A DNA stretch of 64,000 bases, taken from positions 2,154,001 to 2,218,000 of the forward strand of contig NC_087390.1 in NCBI RefSeq assembly GCF_963675165.1, in the 5' to 3' direction. Every line of letters starts with the position of its first letter. Position 1 is the stretch's first letter. The notes beneath the pieces are model-generated. The model was not told where the DNA came from and made no database searches. It saw only the letters and a program-made list of their open reading frames with translations. This DNA is from Halichondria panicea (taxonomy: Eukaryota > Porifera > Demospongiae > Suberitida > Halichondriidae). A program made the translations under genes and the position numbers. Positions 56,556-64,000 of the stretch are shown here, piece by piece.

Positions 56556-56840
56556 TGCACACTTGTTTCAGATCAACCTCCTTCCTGGTTTTGCTCACTC
56601 CTCAATTAAGTCATTATTGCTGATGTTAGCCATTATTTGAGCCAATGAGGTCAAAGTCCTTTTTTTGCATGTGCAAGTTGTGCACCAAAGAGCCAGTGCG
56701 GAAAAAATCAATTATATATATGTTCAGACTCCGTCCTTTTGTATATGTATTTTCGTCAGTTAAAAAAACAGGATATGACGTCATCAAATGAATGGGATAA
56801 TGGGTAATGAAGACTTCCCTCCCTCATCGGGTCGAGCTAG

Positions 56841-57052
56841 TACCGTATAGCGGGTAATTTTCGTGGGGTAAAATATTCGTTCAACTCAAGAAAAGGTGGT
56901 TTTTTCGTGAGTAAAAATTTCGTTTAGTCGCGGTGGCTGCACGACATTCCTACGTTCCGATAAGCCACGTCTACGTTAAAATTTCGTGGAGGTCAGCCTG
57001 CCCACGAAAATAACGAATATTTTACCCCACGAAAATTACCCGCTATACGGTA
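56841..57052. mobile_element. 212-bp MITE with TACCGTATAGCGGGTA ends
   Basis: The ends are inverted over about 40 bases (through AATTTTCGTGGGGTAAAATA). It lies upstream of CD225 gene D4 and beyond the 3' end of D5. Confidence 0.8.
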
Positions 57053-57381
57053 TTCTCATCTGAAACAAGTATGAAACTAACAGTGGCCTTACTTGAAATT
57101 TTGACATCAATCGTTTTAAAACAATAACGGTCCTGTGATCTTCGATTCTGTATAGCAAAAATTAAAAATGTTAATAAGATATTAGTATAATTATAGCTTA
57201 GCTTTGGCACCTGTACATGTTACATGTATATAGTTGTATTTAAATGTGGACTTGGCAAACAATACATTCACATCACACTAACTGTCTATGGAGTATATCG
57301 AACATACAGGTATTATCCAGAGAACATTATATATTTTCACAAAATAGTTTCAGTTTCAGTTTCATGTCTATTGCTCTGAGC

Positions 57382-60300
57382 TCAGATTCCAACAACCCCA
57401 AAGGTGACTCCAAGAATGATGATAGTGAACAAGTGAGCGACGCAACCTCCTATGATGCCTCCGATCCCCCACTTCTTGGCATTTTGAGAGTGCCTCAAGG
57501 ATAGCTCCCTGTCTCCGTTGTTCCAGGCAGTGTCACTCTGTATAGAATACACACACATGCAACGTTCAACTGGATAATAAAATTGCCGAGCGAGAAGCAA
57601 GGGCGAATTATAATCGTGCTACCTGATTCTGGCCTATAGCTAATTATGTGGATATTATTATACTAATAATTATGTCTGTAACGGATGTGGGTTGGGTTCC
57701 CCCCGAGGTTTTAGTGAGTTTCGTCTTCGCGGTTTGGTAATGAGTGAAAACTTCTCAACGAGGATTTAAGGCTGCAGTTTTCATATTTTTGGGCCTTAAC
57801 TGCTCGTTGTGAAATATTCTGAAAACAAACAATACAGGGGCGCTTTGAGGCAATAAAGAAGCAAGCGATGCACTTGCCTATGGATGGGTGTGGCCCACGC
57901 CACATACTTCAACTTGATAAAAGAAGAAAGTAGAATTCAGTATGTAAAAGCTCACAACAAATGTGGATCTGATTACTAACACTTTGTTGCCTTTTGACCT
58001 CTGAGATCAAAGCAATAGCAGTGCCAGTATATGGCATATTGTAAGGCCAATATAATCAAGGTGGGCCTGGTATCGACTGCTTGCGTGCGCTAAATCTCCC
58101 CCGGTATCTGGGAGCTTTGGATAACATCGTATATGCTCTAATGACATCACAACGAACAGAAGTGGATTGAAGGAAGCCTTCAAAAGGGCTTTAGCCCCAC
58201 CCCCTGGATCCGCCCCTGCTAGCTGTGTATGACTTTTTGGATATTTTCTCAGTACTATAGGAAATTGTACGGGGAAAAATATCCAATAATTTTAAGCAGT
58301 CGATAGCAGGCCTTCTTTTCTCTTCGAAGGCCGGTGAAGGAGGCTAATATATGGCATGGGCAAAGTAACCTGAGACCACCGTCCACCCAATACTGCAAAT
58401 CATTGCAATGAATATGAGACACTTGGGGTTCCTGTGGTAAATGCACTAGACTACATATGCATGGTTTCGATGCAGCTACTATACGATATCAAAGAGTACA
58501 TTATTATTGTTGATTGACGGAGTTGAATTCAACATAGGAGAGGAGCTGAATGGAAACAGAAGCCTATCTGATGGCTTGATGAATAATCTTCAACGATACT
58601 GAAACAACTGTATGTTATTTAAATGGCCTGTATAGCCAAACAGTGGGAGCAAACCTTTATCAAAGGCACAGAGAAAGAGAGAAAGAGAGAATTTAAGCAC
58701 AGACAGTATAGTATAAACAAGCAGAAAGTGTATATCTATCTATAACTAAGAAGAAAAGACTTGTATCGTTACCAGACTCGTGTACATGCATCTATTGTTA
58801 TCTATTGTATATGGTATCATTTGTTTTGTGGCTTACCGGTATACCAGGACCTCAAGAAAAAGAAGTAAGTTGATTCTGCCACTGATTCTCTAATATGTGG
58901 GGGATGAGCGCGCATGTGCATATTGCACCCACAGGAATAATAATTAAAGGGGGTGTGTCCAAAGAGATGAAGTTCAGAAATGGCTACTATATAACTTGCT
59001 GTTTTAACAGATTATTTCTGACTCTTGTAGCTAACAAAAGTTAGCGCTTTAGTGCAAGACTAACTCATATGTTGAATAGAAAGTTTGTGCGAACAGATGA
59101 TGCTATGAAAGATTCTGAAGAGACTGCAACAGCCTTCAATGTGAGTCAAACTAGCCAAGAAGCTTTAATTTGCTAATCCACGAATCAAAATCCAAGAGAA
59201 TGTGGCTATAAGCCTATAAAAGCTGTTAGTTTTCGTCGCATTGCAACCGTTGAGCAGTTACAGTTAGAACAAACACACACACAACACACACACACAGCTT
59301 TACTGTATCCCTCGTGCGGCTACGCCTCGAGGCATAACAAGAAAAGGTTGCACAACACTAGTGCAGTCAACTCAAGCTCCTTGACTGGCTAACAGTAGCC
59401 ACAGTTAGGCTGACTAGCGCTAGCTATAAATGCTTCCTACTGCATACGCTTCTTGTCATTCTTCATTTCCTTTAATTTTGTCAATCCTTGATCTGATTTG
59501 ATTGATCAGGTCGGAATTGCCAAAAAGTTCAGACTAAAGTGCTCAGACGGACTCTCCAAGGCCGGCTGATTCATAGACTAACACATTTCTTGTCTTATCC
59601 TATGTATCAGCCAGTTATTTCTCTTCATTTGTATACCTCTTTCATTTTACTAACAAATCAGAGCTGCCCCTGCACAGGGGCGGATACAGGAATATTGAAA
59701 GGGGGGGAGGCTTAATCACCAGAACATTTTGCTAAAAAAAGTCAACTGTTTTTCGAGTGTATAATTTTAAGGTCAACCACATTTTGGGTACTGTTTAATC
59801 TCTTCAGCAGGGTAGACTAGCTAGCTATTGCTGAGGCATAGGAGGAGGTACGACACGCGGTTAAGCTCACGTGGCTGCTATTTATTGATTGAAGGCAAGA
59901 AAGACAAAGAAGTCGTTAAAAATGCATTCTAATGACGACGTGGCAAGTAAGCGCCATAAAGAGACAAGTTTAGAGCAATAACTCAGTGAATTTGTTGCTG
60001 GCTAGTAGCTAGAGTTTTACAAGTAGAGTTGCATGTAAGAATATAATCAAGGCTCAAATGTTTGCAGTGACTGAATGCAGGGACAGAATACTTATTAAAA
60101 CAGAATTACACTTAAGAACAATAATTCTAAGTGGTGGTTGAAAAGATTTCACACCAGCAATATAAGCCATAAGCCATAAAATCTTAGAAACGTCAAGTGT
60201 ATTTCTTGAAAGATACACGCCAAACCATATCCACTATCAAAGCTCACAGTCTTGAATGATATTCATAATCCTTTTGGCTGGTCATGTGACCAACACGTAT

Positions 60301-61585
60301 CGTACCTCCTCTGAGCACGTGACATGATTGCTGCTCTGGAGCCACACCCAATTCAAGTAAAGTTCACTAAGTTGCTACAGTCTGTCTAGCTGGAGGAGGG
60401 GGCTACAGCCCCTCCCCCTGCTGTATGCGTATAATACATATAATTATTATTATGTATAATTATGCCCTATATAGTTACCGTATAGCGGGTAATTTTCGTG
60501 GGGTAAAATATTCTTTATTTTCATGGTCAAGCTGATCTCCACGAAATTTTAACGAAGGCGTGGCTTACCGGAGCGTAGCAATGCAGTGCAGGCAACGAGA
60601 CTAAACGAAATTTTTACTCAAGAAAACCATCGTTTAACGAATTTTTTACCCCACGAAAATTACCCGCTATACAGTATTCAGTATAATTTATGGAACGGCA
60701 TTGATGCACTTCCACTGTACTTCCATGAATTCATATAATTATTGCCCTTACTTGCGATCCTATGTAGAGTCCCATTAATCCACACAAAAGACAGCAACAG
60801 AACGCAGCAAAAGCGTTGAGGACCATGTAGTTAGGTGGCTTCACAGCAACATAACCACCGGCACCATAAGGAGGAACATACGGTTGTTGGGTAACCACTC
60901 CCCCGTACCCCCCCGGACCTGAGTAAGGGGGCGGGGCACACTCACCACCACCACCTGGTGGGGCTGATGGTGCACCTCCTGTAACAAAAGTAATGTGTAT
61001 TAACAGGAGTGTAGCCAGGATTTTTTGGAAGAGGGGTCAAAACTTATCAGCCGCGCAGCGCAGAAATAATTACTGGAAGCCACGCCTCTTAATTATGACA
61101 TCACAATTGACTTCTCTCTATTTAGTTGGGTGTGGCCTGATGTTAAAGCTAGTTTAGCGAAGAATAAGAACTGTCTATAGATTTAGACCAGAATAGCTCA
61201 CAGTTAGAGACTAAATCGTTTTGCTTGCCTACTAGCTAGCTAACTGCAGCAAGATTCCGAAGAAAGGGAGTGCTCAGCAAGATAATAACTTGAGCAGAGT
61301 AGTAGAGATCCAGAAAAAGGGGGGGCATTTGCCCCCTTTGCCACCCCCTGGCTACGCCACTGCTGTAATGTGTAAATATATATTATTTAGGCCTACATGT
61401 ATTTTATTTTCAGTTAATACAATGTTATTAGTCGTAGATCAATGGAATGACTGACAATGCTGTAGCTATGCTCATTTGCAGAGCAACATATTTTTACCAC
61501 CAGGAACATTTGGAGGAGGAGCTCTTGGTTGACCATTTCCATCGGTGCCCAGCAGAGGTTTCTTCTGATCCATAGTGCTGCTCAT
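57382..61585 (-). CDS. CD225/dispanin-family two-pass membrane protein D5
   Basis: Exons 61498-61585, 60752-60978 and 57382-57537, phases 1 and 0, give 156 residues. The start is MSSTMDQKKPLLGTDGNGQP. A Pro/Gly/Tyr segment (PPPYSGPGGYGGVVTQQPYV) precedes PPNYM. Helix 1 is FAAFCCCLLCGLMGLYIGSQ, the loop GDRELSLRHSQNAKKWGIGG, then helix 2 ending TFGVVGI. It is the close paralogue of D3; exon 1, exon 2 and the upstream 1 kb all align with D3. Intron 2 is 3.2 kb and carries several miniature elements (59842-60312, 60476-60676). The intron 1 segment 61005-61362 is another CAGTGGCGTAGCC-type element. Confidence 0.85.
57600..59841. other. D5 intron 2, left part
   Basis: Mostly unassigned. 59040-59338 is a diverged member of the repeat seen at 12828-14700, including a CA run and GAGGCATAAC. 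The ends GGATCCGCCCCTG near 58206 and GGGGCGGATACAGG near 59676 look like borders of hAT-like MITEs. A possible orphan exon is at 58343-58437. Confidence 0.5.
58343..58437 (-). other. Orphan transmembrane exon
   Basis: After a good acceptor (TTACCACAG) the minus strand encodes about 28 residues, NPKCLIFIAMICSIGWTVVS and onward, then a stop. It is one hydrophobic helix and could be an alternative last exon of a CD225-type gene. It lies inside D5 intron 2 on the same strand. Support is limited to the splice site and hydrophobicity. Confidence 0.3.
59842..60312. mobile_element. ~470-bp element with GAGGAGGTACGACACG ends, in D5 intron 2
   Basis: Inverted ends: GGAGGAGGTACGACACG on the left and CGTATCGTACCTCCTC on the right. 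The interior is closely related to 61668-62194 (for example GAAAGACAAAGAAGTCGTTA). It is non-coding. Confidence 0.75.
60476..60676. mobile_element. 201-bp MITE with TACCGTATAGCGGGTA ends, in D5 intron 2
   Basis: The ends are inverted over about 35 bases; the right end carries one change (TACAGTA for TACGGTA). Close relative of 56841-57052. It ends about 75 bases from exon 2 of D5. Confidence 0.8.
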
Positions 61586-61667
61586 TTTCACGTGGCTAAT
61601 TATTAGTTGGCCTCAGCTTGGAATCAGCACTTCGGGGAGGGCGTGGCCATACTACTACGGTGAAATT

Positions 61668-62194
61668 CAGAGGAGGTACGACACGCGAAGCTCACGTGGC
61701 TGCTATTTCTTGATTGAAGGCAAGAAAGACAAAGAAGTCGTTAAAAATGCATTCCAATGACGACATTCAACTGGTGGCAAGTAAGCGCCATAAAGAGAGC
61801 ATAAAACTCAGTGAATTTGTTGCTGGCTAGTAGCTAGAGTTTTACAAGTAGAGATTAGATTTGTTGTAAGAACCAAGGCTCAGATGTTTGCAGTGATCCT
61901 ATCCTGAATGCAGGCACAGAATACTTATTGAATACTCTAAAACAGAATTACACTAAAAACAATAATATCTCAAAATCTAAGTGGTGGTTGAAACTGGTTG
62001 AAAAGCTATTTCACATCAGTATAAGCCCAGCAATCAACAATCCTGATCTTAGAAACCTCAAGTGTATTTTTTGAAAGATACACGCCAAACCAAATCCACT
62101 ATCAAAGTACACAGTCTTGAATGATATTCATGCACAAGTTAATGAGATTCATAATCCTTTTAGCTGGTCATGTGACCGTGTCGTACCTCCTCTG
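61668..62194. mobile_element. 527-bp element with CAGAGGAGGTACGACACG ends and 9-bp target duplication
   Basis: Left end CAGAGGAGGTACGACACG, right end the complement ending CCTCTG. GGTGAAATT flanks it exactly at 61659-61667 and 62195-62203. The paralogous D3 upstream region shows no insert at this position. A 9-base duplication fits Mutator-like or hAT-like integration. It lies 80 bases upstream of the D5 start codon. Confidence 0.85.
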
Positions 62195-62363
62195 GGTGAA
62201 ATTATTACAAAGCAAACAAAAAGTTTACTTGAGAAATACCTATGACCCGCAAAACTAGGCCAACATCACCACAATAATAATGCACAGTTTCGTAATTGTT
62301 CGAAAAAAACGAAATGTTCTACTGTAGTCCAACATGCAGCCACTCCCAATAGACATTTAACAT

Positions 62364-62735
62364 ATGATTATCCCTCCAATGCCCCATGTCTTGGCGTTAA
62401 ATGTAGAGCAGTGGCAGATCTAGGATTCTTGAAAGAATAACATCACTTTTCATAAGCAATCTGCCATGCACTACGCTGGAGAGTTTTTTAGCCTTCATAG
62501 TCACTGAAACTGCACAGACAAAGCTTCGCAGGACTAACAAGGACTAAAGGTTAGTGAGAAGTGCATGTGAAAGCTATAGTAAGAAAGGAACAACTTGCTA
62601 ACTAGTTGCTTGAGCCTCCCACTCACTTCTCTCTCAAAGGGGGGGTTCAATTGAACCCAAATAACCCCCTCTGGATCCGCCACTGTAGAGTGCTTATTAG
62701 CCTTGTTTCTCATGTTCCAGGCATTTTTGATCTGT
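62364..62735 (-). pseudogene. Relic CD225 exon 3 split by a 276-bp MITE
   Basis: The relic matches 49878-49969. It is interrupted at 62410-62685 by an element beginning CAGTGGCAGATCTAGGATTC and ending GGATCCGCCACTG. TAGAG (or TGTAGAG counting shared bases) flanks the insert, and the relic at 49918-49930 shows the uninterrupted site. Confidence 0.7.
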
Positions 62736-63144
62736 TATAGTGAGAAAAATTAGTTGTACAAAAACAATGTCACTGCACACAAATTGATAGTACCTACTAC
62801 TTAGCCTTAGGGTATTATATACCGCCTATAATGATAACGAATAATTATAGTCCTTTGATGTATAAAAATTATATGCTCTTACTTGCGATCCCATGTACAG
62901 TGTCTGTGTAGTGTCCCACTGATTCACACATACATAATTTTTTATAACCTGCAGAAAAAACTGACATGTACTTGAATGAATAGTGCATAGAAATTTAGGG
63001 CATAAAAAAAGAAATTCTTAGTAATAAAACCGCCCCCATCCATTTGTAGATTGAAGTTGCACCCCCTCTTCTCTTTATACGCCCTTGGTATAGCTATAGT
63101 ACATTGTATACTGATGATCCTCTTTCCTCCCTATACCGATACTC

Positions 63145-63389
63145 TGTGGTATCCTTACGACATGGAACTAACATTAAGATAAAGACTTGTGATTCCGTAA
63201 ATACTGTACTGTAAACCTGTGATTCCGTAAATACTGTGTTGTGTTAGTTCTAGTGGTTTCATGTTCTTATTTAGTCATTTCTGTACTATTGTTCTAGAAG
63301 GTTCTTTCTAGTATTGTTTTTTGTATAAATAGCCTGTGTATTTTGTATGTATCAGAGTTCTGATTTAATGAATTATTGAAGTTATCTCA
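63145..63389 (+). mobile_element. 5' LTR of a retrotransposon
   Basis: The block begins TGTGGTATCC and ends TTATCTCA, with the TG...CA form. The left border is fixed by comparison: the inverted paralogous sequence at 51944-51998 continues past GATACTC with different bases. A likely primer binding site (CTGGCGACGAGGATTG) follows at once, then gag. The 3' LTR is outside the window. Confidence 0.8.
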
Positions 63390-63426
63390 CTGGCGACGAG
63401 GATTGTGGATCAAGTAGCCTACAGCA

Positions 63427-64000
63427 ATGGCAGCCACACACTATGGAACTCTCAACAATTACAGACCAGACCAAGAGTCTATCAAGACCTACCTGGATCA
63501 GGTAGACCTCTACTTCACGGCGAATACAGTCCCTGATGATAAGCAAGTACCTATTCTCCTCAGCTCCATTGGTGCAACGACCTACAGTCTTCTATGTGAC
63601 TTGCTTGCACCTGAGGCTCCCAAATCGAAGACAAAGGGAGAAATATTTGCTGCACTACGGAAGCACTACGAACCGACACGAGCGGTGATCGCAGAACGTT
63701 TTCATTTTCAAAAAAGGGATCAAGTCCCTGACGAATCTTTAGCAGAATACGATGCAGCTCTACGCAAGCTGGCAACACACTGCAATTTTGGGGCGTATCT
63801 CACTGAAGCCCTACGTGACCGTTTCGTTGCAGGACTCCGAAGCGAAGCAATGCAAAGAAGACTATTAGCCGAAACAGAACTTACTTTGAAGAGAGCAATG
63901 GAAATCGCACAGGGAATGGAAGCAGCAGAAAGCAACACCAGAGCACTCAAGGCCAGCAACCCCTCCATCAAGAGCATACAAAGCAAAAGGAGACCGCAGC
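63427..64000 (+). CDS. Retrotransposon Gag, N-terminal part (runs off the window)
   Basis: Open from ATG at 63427 to the window edge, 191 codons without a stop. The sequence has the helical capsid pattern of Ty3/gypsy-type Gag: a conserved YLDQVDLYFTAN-like start, LLSSIGATTYSLL, LRKHYEP, ERFHFQKRDQ, ESLAEYDAALRKLATHCNFG and LRDRFVAGL. No nucleocapsid knuckle is reached before the edge. The start is supported by its position 30 bases after the presumed primer binding site. The intact frame suggests a young insertion. Confidence 0.85.
   Translation, partial: MAATHYGTLNNYRPDQESIKTYLDQVDLYFTANTVPDDKQVPILLSSIGATTYSLLCDLLAPEAPKSKTKGEIFAALRKHYEPTRAVIAERFHFQKRDQVPDESLAEYDAALRKLATHCNFGAYLTEALRDRFVAGLRSEAMQRRLLAETELTLKRAMEIAQGMEAAESNTRALKASNPSIKSIQSKRRPQ

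Overview
This window is animal nuclear DNA. Genes are split by GT-AG introns, many under 150 bases, and the rest is AT-rich and crowded with short inverted-repeat transposons. The gene content is meckelin (TMEM67), BBS5, AIG1/GIMAP-like GTPases, some joined to a CARD-like domain, and a family of CD225 (dispanin/IFITM-like) membrane proteins. I favour an early-branching marine invertebrate, most likely a sponge, but this is an inference and I cannot name a species.

The layout is a large tandem duplication. Base 1 corresponds to 26102 and to 45636. Unit 1 (1-26101) and unit 2 (26102-45635) each hold, in order: the 5' exons of a CD225 gene (minus strand), an AIG1-type GTPase with a Cys/His-rich region and coiled coil (minus), BBS5 exons (minus), TMEM67 (plus) with a CARD-like/AIG1 GTPase gene nested antisense in its fourth intron, and the 3' exons of the next CD225 gene (minus). 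Unit 3 (45636 to about 46390) carries only the CD225 5' exons and then diverges. Identity is mosaic: long blocks look nearly identical, while others differ by indels, satellite length and private transposons.

From about 46.8 kb to 61.6 kb lie three more CD225 loci (one decayed) with relic exons, embedded in miniature transposons. The window ends in the 5' LTR and partial gag of a retrotransposon.

TMEM67 and BBS5 are both ciliary genes (transition zone and BBSome) and sit head-to-head about 0.3-0.9 kb apart. The GTPases and CD225 proteins belong to families linked in vertebrates to immunity and membrane defence. I built 20-exon models for both TMEM67 copies by exon phase. They read through, with one uncertain junction at a 29-bp minisatellite. 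BBS5 looks broken: both copies lack the exons for the second PH-like domain, and copy A has two more frameshifts. A 2.15-kb DNA transposon in CD225 intron 1 is present in units 1 and 2 and cleanly absent from unit 3, which gives an internal empty site and a relative date.
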